Origin: Oscheius tipulae
Lineage: Eukaryota; Nematoda; Chromadorea; Rhabditida; Rhabditidae
NCBI GenBank assembly: GCA_037178975.1
Contig: JASJZH010000002.1
Coordinates: 5,631,501 to 5,695,500 of the forward strand
Length of the DNA: 64,000 bases
Reading direction: 5' to 3'
The notes under the pieces are model-generated. The model worked only from the letters and a program-made list of their open reading frames with translations, was not told the origin of the DNA and searched no databases. Positions 21,453 through 34,974 of this stretch are shown piece after piece. Position numbers and translations under genes: made by a program. Each line of letters opens with the position of its first letter. Position 1 is the stretch's first letter.

Positions 21453-24400
21453 ATGGCAGTGACCGTATTGATGGTCGCGGAGAAGCCGATGCTGGCTGAA
21501 TCCATCGCCAAACTGCTGTCGGACAACACATGTACGAAGCGCAAGGGCTGGAACGGAGCTTGCTCCGTGAGTGAGTATTCCGGGAATTTCCAGGGCACAA
21601 GAGCCAAATTCAAGGTACTTTCTGTTTTTATAAGCCAAGACGAATAAAACCCAGGTGACAAGTACGTGCGGGCACGTGATGTCGGTCGACTTCAAGGCGC
21701 AGTACAACAATTGGGACAGGACGGACCCGAAGGAGCTCTACTCGGCCCAGATCCTGAAAAATGACGCGAATCCGAAGCTGAAGATGAATGAGTATCTGGC
21801 CTCAGAGGCCAAGGGCTGCGACTACCTTGTACTCTGGCTCGATTGCGACAAGGAAGGCGAAAACATCTGCTTCGAAGTGAGAGATTTTCGTATTTAAAAT
21901 GGTCCTTTTCACGTGATATCCGCGGTCAAGAACTCGATGATCCGGCCGGCCGGCGACTTCATGCAGAACGTCTATCGAGCCCACTTTTCTGCTATCACAG
22001 AGAAAGACATCAAGGCTGCGATGAGGAATCTCGGAAAGCCGAATCAGAACGAGTCGCTGTCCGTCGATGCACGTCAGGAGCTGGATCTCCGCGTCGGCTG
22101 CTCCTTCACTCGCTTCCAGACCAAATACTTTCAGGTTCTTTGATACCTTTTCTCTATTATAGTCTGATTTAGGACAAATACAGCGATCTGGACTCGAATG
22201 TCATCTCCTATGGTCCCTGCCAGACTCCGACCCTTGGCTTCTGTGTTTCCAGACACGATGAGATCATTTCTTTTAAGGTAAAGACTTTTTGTGGTATAAA
22301 GACAAGAAATTCAGCCGGAACCGTACTGGCAAGTTCGGGTCACCTTCGAGACGAGCAAAGGCACACCCATCAGACCGCATTGGGATCGCGGTAGGATGTT
22401 CGATAAGGAGGTAGCGACGCTCTTTCTCAACAGAACTAAGGTAGTTTTTGGTGAAATGTTTCATAAAATAGATCATTTAGGCCGCCGGAACCGGAGAGGT
22501 AGTCAAAATCGAGACGAAATTCTCAAAGAAGGAGAAGCCCTGTGCTCTGAACACAGTCGAGCTGATGCGAATTGGAAGCAGTGCTCTGGGTGAGGTTTTG
22601 TTGTACTTTTGTCTATAAAATGATTCAGGAATGGCTCCGACCCAGACGATGCATGTTGCTGAGTCTCTCTATACCCAGGGCTTTATCTCATATCCGAGGA
22701 CAGAAACGACCTCCTATCCGGCCAATTTCGATCTGATCGGAACGCTTCAGCAGCAGGCGAATGACAGGAAGTGGGGAGATATTGTCAGAGGGGTCGGTCT
22801 TTTCTCATCTTCCTTTGGAAATGGACTGATCCACAGTCCGTGTGCAGTCAAAAAAAAGCGAAACTGGTAGTTCGGTTCTTTCTCGGTACAAGAACCAGTT
22901 TGAATAGTCGTCCCAAAATCTAGTAATCCTACTCGGACTGGCATTTGGCCGCATCTTCAGGTTTTATAAAAGGGTTCAACAGATCAGAGACAAATTGTGG
23001 CGCTTCGCCACCTCCCCAGATAGTCAACTAGGGTCCAAAAGATAGCTTTTGTTGTCAGAATTTATGTTTCTATAGAGATTCAGTGATTCTACTCGGACTG
23101 GTAGTCGATCGCACGGACGTCTTCTTCTACTTTCCCCCGAGTTCACTCAAGTCCTAGCTATTAGTTACTGTAGTGATTTCTAAAGAAAAAATTTGTAACA
23201 GAATTCTGTTTCGAAATACCAATCAAGGGCAGAGTTTGAATTGACTACAGTAATCTGGAACAAGTTGTCCAAATCTCATTTCCTACTTCCAGGTCCTGGC
23301 CGAAGGAATTCAGCGTCCTAAATCTGGTGTCGACAAGGGCGACCATCCTCCGATCACACCGATGCGGCCCAGTAACGGACTGTTGAGCGGAGACTCGGCC
23401 CGCGTCTATGACTACGTGACCCAGCATTTCATCGCGACGCTGATGCGTCCCTGTACCTACGAGACGACGACTGCCACGATTCGCTGCGGCGAGGAGACCT
23501 TCACTGCCGAGGGAAAACGACTCGTCGATCCTGGATTCACGCAAGTCTTTACCTGGAAGGAGGTCGACGAGGAAGAACAGATTCCCCAGTTGAGCAAGGG
23601 AGAAGTACTCAATATTCGGTAGTTTTCTTGCTTTTTTTTGTGGAAAAAATGAGCTGTTTAGGGACTGCACTTTGGCACAGAAGAGCACAGTAGCTCCGGG
23701 CTACTTAACCGAATCGGAGCTGATCTCGTTAATGGAAAAACACGGCATTGGAACAGACGCATCGATTCCCGTTCATATCAACACAATTTGCACTAGAAAT
23801 TACGTTCAGGTGATTCTTTTTTTGGATTGTTTGTTTTTTCGCGGGAACTAGCCCGAGTGGCTCAATCGGTTAGCATACCGACTACAAAAACCAAAATGAA
23901 GGGTCGGATTCAATTCCCGCATTGCCCTAATCCTCTTGTCTTTCCATGAAGCCCATTGCCATTTCTTATTCAGGTCGGAACCGGCCGCCGTCTCACTCCG
24001 ACAAAACTCGGCATTGCCCTGGTCCATGGCTACAAGAAAGTCGATCCGGAGCTCGTCCAGCCCACGATGCGAGCGGCCGTGGAAGCACAGCTGAACCAGA
24101 TTGCCAAAGGTCTCGCGGACTACGAAACGGTTCCTCCCTTTCCTATTTTTATGACTAAAAAATGGATTTAGGTAAAGGACAACGTGATTGCCATGTTCCA
24201 TCAGAAGTTCGTCTACTACGTGAGCAATATCGTCTTCGTGGACAACCTATTCGAGGCTTCCTTCACGACAATTGCCAACGCGGGAAAGCCGTTCAGTAAA
24301 TGCGGCAAGTGCAATCGTTACATGAAGTACATTGATATACGACCGATGAGACTCTACTGTCCCACTTGCGAGGTATTCCCTTCTTTTTACTGAAAAATAT

Positions 24401-25293
24401 AGAATATAGGAAACCTACGACACTCCATCGAACAAGAGCGGCTTCTTGCGCACCTACAGAGAAGTTCAGTGTCCGGTCGACGGCTTCCAGCTCGTCTACT
24501 GGCAGGTAATCTAGTTGCTTTTCCTACCAAAACCGTAAAATTTTAGGGTGAAGGAGGAAAGCTGTCGAGAAGCTTCGCCTTCTGTCCACACTGCTACAAC
24601 CATCCGCCTTTCGAGAACATGAAGGAAGGAACCGGATGCGACGCCTGTACTCATCCAACTTGTCCTCATTCTCCGGCGTAAGTGGCTCTTTTTCACCAAA
24701 ATTGAGAGAAATGTAGGATTCTCGGCTTTGGAGGCTGTCTTCGGGAGTGCGGAGGAACGATGGTCTTGGATCCGAAGCCGAGCGTCAAACCGCGTTTCTG
24801 CTGCAACAAGTGTCCCTCAGTCGTTTCCATTTTCGAGGGAGCCAGCACGGTTCGAGTCCTCCAGACCGTCTGCGAGATGTGTCTCAACAAGAGAATTTCT
24901 GTCGAATATAAGGCTTGTTTTTCTTGGAAAAGTTCTAGAAAATCCAGTTTTAGGAAGCCGGGAAGTCTCCATTGCCGGACAATCAGCTCAAATGGAATGG
25001 TTGCATCTTCTGTGACGATAGTATCAGCGAACAGGTGGAAATTTTTTCAATAACTTTACAAAAGACTTTAGGTCAATCTGAACCACGCCTACCTGAGCGA
25101 AGAAGAGAGGCAGAAGAAGATTGGAGGAGGAAGACGAAGAGGACGCGGAAGAGGAAGAGGAGGTCGTGGACGAGGAGGAGGCGGACCGAGGGGTCGAGAT
25201 GACTTTGATGGCGATGGAGCTGGTGGCGGAAGAGGAAGAGGTCGTGGCGGTGGACGAGGTGGAAGAGGCGGCCGAGGAGGCTCCCGCCATTAA
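21453..25293 (+). CDS. TOP3B: DNA/RNA topoisomerase 3-beta with RGG tail
   Basis: A type IA topoisomerase acting on DNA and RNA, in animals partnered with TDRD3. It starts [19 protein letters not shown] (TOPRIM) and keeps the acidic DCDKEGENI motif. The catalytic tyrosine lies in [27 protein letters not shown] and the [17 protein letters not shown] motif follow, then several C-terminal CxxC zinc ribbons ([20 protein letters not shown]). The last exon encodes a long Arg/Gly RNA-binding box ending GGSRH, typical of the beta form rather than alpha. The introns at 22794-23293 and 23810-23973 are longer than the others; the second contains a tRNA-like sequence. It probably shares a polycistronic unit with PUS10. 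A poly(A) signal AATAAA lies at 25323. Confidence 0.95.
23841..23920 (+). repeat. tRNA-like sequence (A- and B-box) inside a TOP3B intron
   Basis: The intron has an A-box-like GTGGCTCAATCGGTTAG and a B-box-like GGATTCAATTCC. The ends GCGGGAA and TTCCCGC are complementary, and CCGAC/GTCGG could pair in the middle. A separate T-arm cannot be drawn. It is more likely a tRNA-derived repeat or pseudogene than a working tRNA. Confidence 0.4.
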
Positions 25294-25975
25294 TTTGTTT
25301 TCTATTGTTTTATTTGTTGTGTAATAAATGGTTTGCTTGTATTGTCGGATATTTCTTCGCAGATTTCTTTCGGACTTGATCCTTCGAGTTAGTGGACATT
25401 TTACCAGTTTTCTCGGATGAAACGGAAGAGCTCATAATCAGAAAAAGTTTTTCTGCAAAGAGAAGAAGAAGGATTGCAGAGAAAAGAGTGGGAAGTCTTC
25501 TTGGTCGACCGTGTGCTTGTCTATCTATCTGCTTTCTAGATAGCTGTGTAATGATAACTTTATTCACAACTTTTAAAGTGTTATCCCCGTTACTGTTATA
25601 CCCTCTCAATAAGACCTTTTTCACAGAAGAATCTTCAATATGCACATACACAGAATAGAAACAATCTTGAAAGAACTGTAGGAGAACAAGAAAGAGAACC
25701 GCTGAAAGATTGCACGTTTACGGGCACGTCTGCTCCCTACTGAGCCTCCGGGGGAATGAATAATCTAAGCTAGACCCCGGAATCGTTCGGGCGTGCGCCG
25801 GTTCCGACGATCCGTCGGCATGAAAGACTTGGCTGGTGTGGAGACAAAAAAAAGAAATCACAAGGGGCAGTGTCAAAGGCAACAAATAAAGCACAGGTTG
25901 CAAAACGGGAGGGAACACAGGAAAGAGCGACGAGGAGACAATTGGATATGCCTAGAAGGAGAAAGAGGATGGTGA
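25294..25975. other. 3' flank between convergent TOP3B and lin-42
   Basis: About 680 bp of convergent 3' flanks with the TOP3B poly(A) signal at 25323. Nothing else was recognised. Confidence 0.6.
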
Positions 25976-28900
25976 CTATTCCTGAGCCAGAGCTCGTGGA
26001 GCAAAGAGAAGACGCGTCCCCGCAGCTCCCATGGGCATCATGAGAGCGTCCGGGGAATGGATCACCGAGGGCGAGCTGTCCTGTTGGATTGTGAGGGTCA
26101 GTGGGTGGGTGGAGAGCTTCGGATGGACGGCTGTGAAGGCAGAAATCCGCTCCGAGGTGGCTGTGGTGGTGGTGGGAGTGTCAGCCGGCGGCAGAGGTAC
26201 TGTTGTGATCTGGAAAAGATCTTTTAGACATTTTCTGACAAACCGGCTTTGTAATTGCTTTGTCAATAGAACTGGGTATACTGTATTGAGTTACAGTGTC
26301 TGGATCTCCAAGTTTCCGAATCCCAAGGTTAGAGCCAACGGATTTAGTGAAGGTGGAACTGGTCTTTTAGAAGTATTCCGCAGAGTTTCAAGCCAGCTCA
26401 AAAGTTTCTATATCTGCGGTTTTTTACAGACATGTCTTCAGGTTCTCCTGACATTTAGTCAGAGCAACACAAAGTGGAAAAGACTTGAAAACTTGGTGAC
26501 CTACAATATACGAACCGTATGCAACACTCATTAGCTTAGAATCCATAGCTAGGAAAAAAACTACTCACCTGGAAGTTCTTGCCAGGAGGTGGCGGCGGAT
26601 TCGGTGCCAGACTACGATAGAATTCCTCCCTCTGAGCTTGATTCCAATGCACCGGTGGTGTTGAAGAACAACTTGGTCGGGCCTGTTTGGCCAAGGGACC
26701 AGGCAGGAGATCCGTGCTCATTCTCTTCAATCTCCTGCTCCATGTCTCTCTGCACTCTTCCTCGAATTTCCTCGTGTGCTGCTGGAGCGTCTCTCTCGTC
26801 AATGGAGCCATGGCCATCGGTCGTCTGTAAATCAAGTCCTTGTTCCAGAGAGAGACATTTGTTTATGCGGTGTGTCTCTCAGTTGTTGTGATGTCCCGCA
26901 CACACATACGGCCTTCATGCTGTGGCGGTACCCGTGCGACAAACAACCCATAGGCTGGTACCAATAGGTCACACAGGGACACTCTCTGCCACTGTACCTT
27001 TGTGTCTCGGGATCGTCGTGGAACCGAAAACAGGACTCACCTCTCGTCTGGAGAGTCTGAGACTGTTGGCGAGTCTGGCCGGGAGGTCGAGTTGAGAAGT
27101 CGACGGACATTCTCGAGGCAGTTGATCTGGTTATATGTGAGAGGGAGATCGGTTGGAGATGGCTCCTCCTTTACCTGAAACTTGATATTGTCATACTCTT
27201 TGAGAGGGACAGGAAGATAAAGACAAAGACCCACCTTGATGGCTTGAGGAGGAGTACCCGTAGAGTTGACGACAAGATTCTCGACGATGCGGTCGATGTA
27301 GGCTCCGAGATCGGCAGGTCGGGGCGCCGGTTGGCACATGGAGGCCTTGGGGCGCTTGTGAGGCACCGGCTGAAAGTAGCAAAGGTAAGAGACTGAAGGG
27401 GAAGGAGAAGGCGGAAGTTGCTCTGACCCGAGATGGACAAACAGTACGCGGGGGGCTACCGTGGGAATTGGCGACACGCGACCACCAGGTGGCAGTAACA
27501 GGGACCTCTGACCGACGCCGCAAGAGCGGCGAGAGGTGGGCGGGACTCCCGTAAGGACAAGAGATATCTTACTTGACTTATTGTTCTACTGTCTCTCTCC
27601 GAAAGATACCATTCTGAAGACAGCGAATCTCTAGAGAGACTCTAAAGAACTGGTAGCTGAACCAGGAACTAGACGCCATCTGCCCCCAATCCCTCGAACC
27701 CAAACTCATCCTCTGCTGTCGGAGCGCCTCGGAAGACCACGACGACGGCTACATGCTTGCTGCGTCTGCCTTTGGTGGGGGGAGGCGTGTGCCTGGGAGA
27801 GGAATAGCCGATAGATGACCAGCCAGTGCCAGCTGGGGGTGCTGCTAAAGTGCAGCGGCGGCGTGGCACCGGCCGCCCCCGGCTGACACCGCACTGCTCG
27901 TCGTGGTCGGCACGCCCGAGGCGCCGTACCGGGACGAGGCTCTCCGTATCCGTCGTGTCGTAGGGGGACCTCGTTTTCGCAATAGGCCGTGGGGAGGGAA
28001 AGACGCGAGATGAAGAAGGTGATGAGGGGGTGAGCACGGGGAATGATTGTGAGTTTGGGTTGCTTTTTTGGGGAAATGAAAGGAAGAACCCGAGGATGTT
28101 CTCACCGAGATATAGAGAAGCGTCTACAATTTCCTAACAATGGAACAACAGAGTTCCTTAGCTTACCAGAGCTTAAACTACCGTCTAGTTTCCTTTGTAT
28201 TGTGAAAAAAACATTAGATTAAAAACAGTGTCCAGTATAGAGAGACAGTCTATTCAGAATCCCTTACGACCAACTGTCCAGCGAGCAGAGAGACTTGTTC
28301 AACTGTAGGAAGATGAGAGAAACGATGTTCAGTAGACTATGTACTGTCTCACTACCAAAGTCTGTTGTTCAGTCGACTGAACTGGTAAGGGGAAGGAGAC
28401 AGGAAGAGTACCCAGTAGGTCAATACAATGCACTGTCTCACACTCTTGTTTAATTGAACTGTAAAGGGGTAGAAGAGTGTCTGGTGTTCCCACCAGTACA
28501 GAGAGAGGGAGAGAGAAACAAGCCACCCAAGCAGCCAAAGTCAGAGTAAAAGGACGGCTGTGGGGTCAGTGTCAATTCGGAATGATGAAGTGCCGAAGAG
28601 CCCCCGATCTCGGAGAAGGGCGTTCATTGCCGGGTGTTAGCCAAGACGCCCGGTATTAGGGTCACGCGTGGCATCCCGTTCCTTCGTGCGGCAGGTCGTA
28701 TCAGGGAACCCCGTACGGGTGCTGGCCCGCGAAAGGACAACTCCATCCCAGCACGCAAAACGATTTGTTGCACTCACCGTCGACATGATACCACGCAGCT
28801 CGTCCTCGAACATCTTGGCCATTGAGGGCGGCAGCACTTGGACCTGGGTCTTCTCAGTTGGTGGGGACAACACGTTCGAGTCTAAAATGATATTTTTGCT

Positions 28901-31300
28901 AGGAACCTCGAAAGATCTTACCTCCAATGGGAGCGTCGACTATCCTATGTCTAGCCACGACCATTTCGATCCTCTTGGTCCACGGATTGACATAGGCTGA
29001 CCATTCGGTTTCGGCTCGAAGCAGAGCTCCATTGTACGCAACAAAACGTAGGGGAGCCACACTCTTGACGACCTTGCCCCGGGAGTTGAACACTGGAATA
29101 GTCGAGATCACGGAAGCCGCGCACGACCTGTCTCTCTCTCGCTCACGGTCTGCACTTTAGTGTGGAGACCCCGTTTCGGAAACACCTATCTAGTCTCTAG
29201 CCAGCAGCTTTTATGAGATGGGCGAGAAACACTTACAGTCGATGTGAGCCTGTCGAACAACCTGGATATCGGCTGCGCAGACGAGCGACAAAATTGACCT
29301 GCCCAAGACGTCACTGGGTAGGTGACCGAGGTACGGAATGGAGCTGAAAATTGATTGGATTCTTAAGAAAAGAGCGAGATTTGTCAATGAATCAAATAGC
29401 CTAAACAGCATCTGACGATAATTTTGCGTTTTTGCTTAACACCCGGAAAGTTCTTCAGGAGGTCATGTTAGACTGAATTGTGCGGTTTTTAGAACTACCA
29501 AGTTTATGTAACTAACTCAAATACGATATCAGTTTAGGCTCGCTGGTAAAAAGCCATGTTTGGAGCAGTAGGAGAAAAGAAAACTCACGTATAGTCCATG
29601 TGAGTAATGGCACAGCTAGCAGTATGTTTTGTGGTAAAAGTGATGGAATGGAAGGGCGCCGAGGGTCCAAAAGCTGGTCTCAACGCCAGAGCTGTCACCT
29701 TGGCCTTCTGTGCTTCGAACTCGCAGAGCAGTTCGCAAGCATTCTGCATCCGACTGCTGAAAACGGGGCGATGAATGTTTGGGAGCGGGAGCGCGGAGAG
29801 AGAGAAAGGGCTATAGGTGTGTCCGGATCGCCTCGGGGCGAGACTGCAGCCCCCCTTTGAGCCTGTCGTAACGCAGCAGACCCCGATCGAATGTTGCGTG
29901 TCTCTTGCGGGCCTTCTTTTGTTCAGCCCCCCTTCTGCGTCTCCGGTTCTCTCCGCGTTGACCAGTCCTCATGCGTCTCGTACTCTATCCCCGATACCCA
30001 ATCTCTCGCCTCTCTGTCTAGACTCTCCTGGTCAAGCACGCTCTCTCGCCACCGCTGTCAGCTCCACTAGGCTCTCTATTCCCATGGCGCTCTCTCGCTT
30101 CCCACGCGTGCAAGTCCGCGGACAGATCTGATCAACAAGTTACCTGTTTATCCGACAGAACAGCCGCTGTTTATGGGAGGTGGCAGCTGCCGTCACGAGG
30201 AACGATTGTGCCTTGGCATCCAACAAAGGGAACAGGTTTGCACCGGGTCGAAGCTCCTGAAAGTCATTGGTATACTGTCTCATATTCTTGAGGGACCCAT
30301 TAGCTTTCTCTCTTTCTCAGTCTTTGTCCCTTCACAACCCCCAACGGGACCTCTCGACGGGACGACCAACGCCGCCACGCTGCGCACACAAAATGAAGCA
30401 AGCGCTCACGATTCGGAGCGCACGGTGGGCCGGAATGGGACGTCTCTGTAAGGAACATGGAGAGGATACAGGGGACACAAAGCCTCCTTATTTTGAGGGG
30501 AGAGACAACTATCTTTGACAGAGAATTTGGGGTCATGTTACGTCGGACCATCATTACGATAAAAGACAACATTTTCAAGACTTTCTATGTTCTGCAATAT
30601 TGTAGGAAATGATCTAATGAATAGCTTTGCAGAACATCGCAAAGCTCGAAAATATTGTCTTCCCTTTGAAAATTGCGGTAAAACATAGCAACTTGGGCGC
30701 GCGCGTACTAGATGTTTGGGATCTTGGCTTGTATAAAATTGTTTGTTCAAAACTTCAAAACAAAGTAGAGAAATCAAAAGATACAGGTCTTGAATTTCGG
30801 ATGGTTCCCAAACGAGACAGTACGGTTGTTCCTTACCTCCTGGGTTACAGTGTCCGACAGGATTCTTGATGAAAGAATGTTGCCATCGGGCATCGAGAGA
30901 ACGAGATTGAACAGAACTCTGACATCGCTGTCCTCCTCATTCTCGGTCTTTCCACCATCCGACTCTGTCCATGTGTGAGGAGGTGACATGGTCGAACCGG
31001 CCGGCTGATCTTCCAGAGGGGCGCCTCGGGTCTTGCTGGCCACCTCTTCGTGGTTCATTCCCGTCTCTCTCTGCCTGAATAAGCTTTCACTAGAGACGAA
31101 GAAGAAGAGCATGGAACGAGGTCAAAGAATCGTGAGAGGACAGGTGCGAATTGCGGCGAGGAGTACTTAGACTTGGGCGCCTGGCACTCGGCGCCACCGA
31201 CACGGCCGCAGATTAGGATGTCCGAAGATGGGATCACGGCCCAGTACGGGAGAATATCTACAGACTGGAAGCTGACGAGACCACCCAATCCCTCCTGCAC
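25976..31300 (-). CDS. lin-42: Period/LIN-42 PAS-domain timing protein
   Basis: The nematode Period homologue, a heterochronic and moulting-cycle timer. A PAS-A-like region is split over exons at about 30836-31092 (VLFNLVLSMPDGNILSSRIL) and 30146-30256 (FPLLDAKAQSFLVTAAATSH, then LFCRIN). PAS-B follows: FTTKHTASC, SIPYLGHLPSDVLGRSIL and, at 28920-29092, APLRFVAYNGAL and WSAYVNPWTKRIEMVVARHR. These align block by block with PAS-B of animal PER. The C-terminal exons contain LPLTYNQINCLENVRRLL and APLTRETLQQHTRKFEEE, resembling the SYQ and LT regions of C. elegans LIN-42, and end ALAQE at 25976. The 1.4 kb intron between the PAS and SYQ/LT halves is where a shorter isoform could start. The exon at 31164-31300 joins in phase but its identity is weak, and the true start was not found. 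Confidence 0.85.
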
Positions 31301-34300
31301 TCTAATAATTCCACCACCGAGTGCACATTACTTCGGGCGAAAAAATGATCGTGAGCGCGCAGCTGTGGGAAAAAAGCAGACAAAGCAACTGTGTCTGAGA
31401 AAAGAATACAAGAAAACACTTCTTTCTCGCTAATTGAAAGCTTATAAAATACAGGAATCGAAAGAACTCTTCTCGAAAAAAAGATCTTCCGGATCGAAAG
31501 TGGACTGAAAGATAAGAGAAGGCGGGAGAAGGGGTCACTTTCAAAAACTGGCCATGAATTTTTTTGAGATGACCGAGAAGGGAAGAGATCGGGAGTGGGA
31601 GCTGATCCAGTTCTTTTCAAATAACAATGGGCACGGAGAAGAACAGTGAGAGAGTCAAGGGTCGAGAGCTACAAGAGTCAAGCACGTGGACAAGCAAAAA
31701 GTTCCAGGTGATGGATTCCCAATTCGCCTCTCTCCTAGAACAGAAGCGGCAATAGCCAGCCCGGACATGCGGTCTGACTGACCACAGCCAGCCAGCTGGT
31801 CAGAGAGACACGAAAGAGTACTCCCCGTGGAGAGACCCCGAGCAGGGACCCGAAATAGCGCCTAGCTGGGTGGAGAGGAACGAGCTGGTTGGCTGAGAGA
31901 ACGTGGTCAGAGCGGAGAGGACAGGTTTCGGAGTAGGGGAGAGAGTAGAAGCGACTGGGAGAATGCGGTGCCTAGCACGAGAGGCCTGTGGGTCAGTGTA
32001 CGGGGGGGCCACCCGATTCTGGGGGAAGAGAGAGAGAGAGAGAGAGAGGCGGTCCTGTGTTCCCTTTCTCAATGCGAGCGGGAAATCGAGGTCCCACGGC
32101 TGGCACGAACGGGACTGCGGGATGAACTGGACGAGTTGTCGTCTCGGATGTTGGTAGTAGGCCACTATAGTAAATACGGACCAAAATATTTATGACAACA
32201 GCGTACTGGGGGGTACGCCGCAACATCTGTCTCTCTCTCTTCTCTCCAATTGTACGAACATTTTTTATGGAGGAAAACGCCCGAAAAAATCGCCTTCGGG
32301 AAGTACAGCTGTGTGCTCTAACCGGGACAAAGAAAGGAGAGGGAGGAGCGAGATTTGAATTGTGCACAACGAGTGGACACGAGGATGGATGGCACCGCTA
32401 ATTGTACGTTCAAATTCTCAGGGAACCAGGTACAATCAGGTACAGAAAAGAGGGTCATGATGGTATGAATAGCTGTGAACCTTTTTGAATCTCTTTAAAA
32501 AAAAGGTTAAAATCTACAGCAGTCGCTGCTGTTTCTACAGCACAAGGGTTGAGATCGGAGACAGTATCTGTAGACAACGGAGAGAGTACCGAACAGACCA
32601 TAGTTCGCAACAGCTGGAATTAGAGTTCTCTTGGAACTTGCAAAGACAGCAGCTTCTAAAACAATGTTGCCAAATTTTCTGAAGCTAGAAAGAGCTGGTG
32701 TTCGAAAGTTGAGAGCCTAAACCTTAATAGATAGCTAGAACATCGTTTGTTGTTAGCTGTACCATCTCAACTCTATTAGGTACTCGATAGTACGGCTCGC
32801 ATCGTTAACACAGGGGTCGTGGGAGAGGAAGTGAGTCAGAAGTTTACTAAATGAGATGACTCTGCAAAATTGACTGTAAATGAGGTTGATATCAACTCGT
32901 AGGCAGTTCTTCCTCGGAATACAAATGTTTTAAGAGAAAAGTGAAGAGGGTCACATCAAAGCGAGAGTAGGGACAATTTATTACTGACCCTGCTCTTTCT
33001 GTTGTGGTATTAACTGAAGTAGTTCAGATTGAGATGACTACCATGGGGTGTAGGTCTTTGGAACTGAAAAAAAGTGGGAATGTCGAGACCTTTTTTGGGG
33101 CCGGAACCTCTTTCGTATAGAGGCCCCCAGGTCAAACAGGGTGGTCCACCGGGACAGGAGATCCAATTTCTGTCGTTTATTTTCAGGACTGCTCGAAATG
33201 ATACGATGACCAGGGCAACCTGACCGAGGAGAAACGGATAAAATGATGATGGCCATATAGTCATGCCGTAAAATGGACTCTTTATAGTCCATCGCACTTC
33301 ATATTGGAAGGTCAAACAATGGAAGTTCACACCGAGGTGGTACTGAAATGATGTTATGTCTAAAATCGAGGTGGTACGGGTTCCGGAACCTTAAAGTTTG
33401 CCCATCCAGATACTTTTTCAACTCGTACTGTCCCAACAATAGTTTTAACTCCCATTGAGATACTTTAACACAATGAATTGAGCAATATCAGGGTGCCGGT
33501 CTGTCCCCGGCCCTTTTACAAGCTGTCCTAGATTAATCCAGCTTGTACTTTCTTCAAAGTACACGCTCTGCTGTTATCTACGCCTGCCGAACCCCGCCTG
33601 TCACGACCGGGCACCACGCGCAGTTTGCCCCGTTTGGAAGGACGAGGAGAGAAAGTCGGTTGGGGGACGAAGTAACAGAGACTGCGTATCCGACTACGGC
33701 AGAAGTACTCTTATGTTAGAGGGACTCTGTGTGTGTGGAACTGTCTATGTAAGCTTCAGTCTAACAAGGGAGTGAACTTTAGTCGGAAACCAAGATTAGA
33801 GTCAGTCAGAAAGGTTGTATTCTTCTTCAAACTGCCCTATTGAAGCACACTTTCTTCTGGAACTGTCCTCGTCTGAGTCGCTTGGATAACGATTGAGTAA
33901 AGGAAAACTTCTCTGTTGGGAAACGAGATTAGCAAAGAAAAGTACTAGCTTTGAGCCTGTACTCTTGGATGGGCTCGGCCATCCAGAACAGCCGTCCATA
34001 CCTCTGCTTGACTAACAGAAGTCAGTCGAGAGATAAAGAAACTCGTGGAATGTATGACTAAAAGGAGGTGAAAGGTACTTCTTCTAATGGATCTGTACTG
34101 TTGGACGGTCTTTGTCAGATTTACTGTCAGTTAGAGCAGTCTGTCAACGAGTCTTTCAAAAAGACATGTTGGTTTTCTTGGAGTTAAGCGAACTAACTTT
34201 GATGAAAAAGCGGATTAGACACAGATGTCTGCTCAATGTTCTGGTCTTTCACATATTCACTGGTACAAACTCAATACTGACTGCTAATCTTACCTGCTTC

Positions 34301-34974
34301 TTTCTTTGTCTCCTTCCCACTTCTCAAGTACCCTAACCCTTGACTGATCTTTCCACCCCGTAATGCACCTAATTAGGAACTCGGATGTCCTCTCTGACTA
34401 TACGATGACCGAGGGAGTGAGCGGCTAGGAATAAAAAAGGGAGAGTACGAACGAGAGACACCGTGCCACCGACACATGCTCACTCATCACCAGCAGCTTC
34501 CTGGCACCGCCATGCACTTGATGGAAATAAGGGCAAAACAGGGTGAGAGAGAGAGAGAGAAAAAAAGAAGAAGTGGGGGACGTACTGGCCTGGATAATGA
34601 AGCAGGACTTAGAGATGTTTCTTGTAAACAAGAGGCATCTAAAGCTGCTTTCCAGAATCTTATGTTGAGCGGGTGTTTGTAGGGAGATGTGTCAAAGTTT
34701 GTGAAACCTGGATTCTGTTTCCCTCGATGTTTTTCCATTTCCGAAATGGTGCTCAATCCGGGACAGTATGATCAAATGCAGTTTATCACGGAAGTAAACT
34801 CAAGACGTAGAAACAACACAAGTACGATCCAAAGCATTCTCTTCTCACCGCGAGGAAGAGGGGCGATCGAGCTTTTCCTCACCACGGTCGTCACCAGCTC
34901 GGGCCCGGCAAAAATTGGACTCAAATAAATCAGTTAATTATTTTCTTCTGGTTTTTCGATAGAGGTTAGTAACA
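31301..34974. other. Upstream region of lin-42, no supported gene
   Basis: This holds polypurine/polypyrimidine tracts, including (GA)n at 32028-32048 and 34542-34553, and several GAGACAGT-type octamers. A frame at 34748-34928 (+), beginning MVLNPGQYDQMQFITEV and ending just before an AATAAA, might be coding but shows no family. The region probably includes the lin-42 promoter and possibly further 5' exons. Confidence 0.45.
32024..32050. repeat. (GA)n microsatellite
   Basis: An uninterrupted GA run of about ten units lies on the plus strand, CT on the lin-42 strand. Confidence 0.9.

Noticed and set aside
23841-23920. Functional tRNA gene
   Set aside because: The acceptor ends pair but no T-arm or standard anticodon arm forms.
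33010-33330. 106-codon minus frame
   Set aside because: No motif, no splice partners and poor codon bias.
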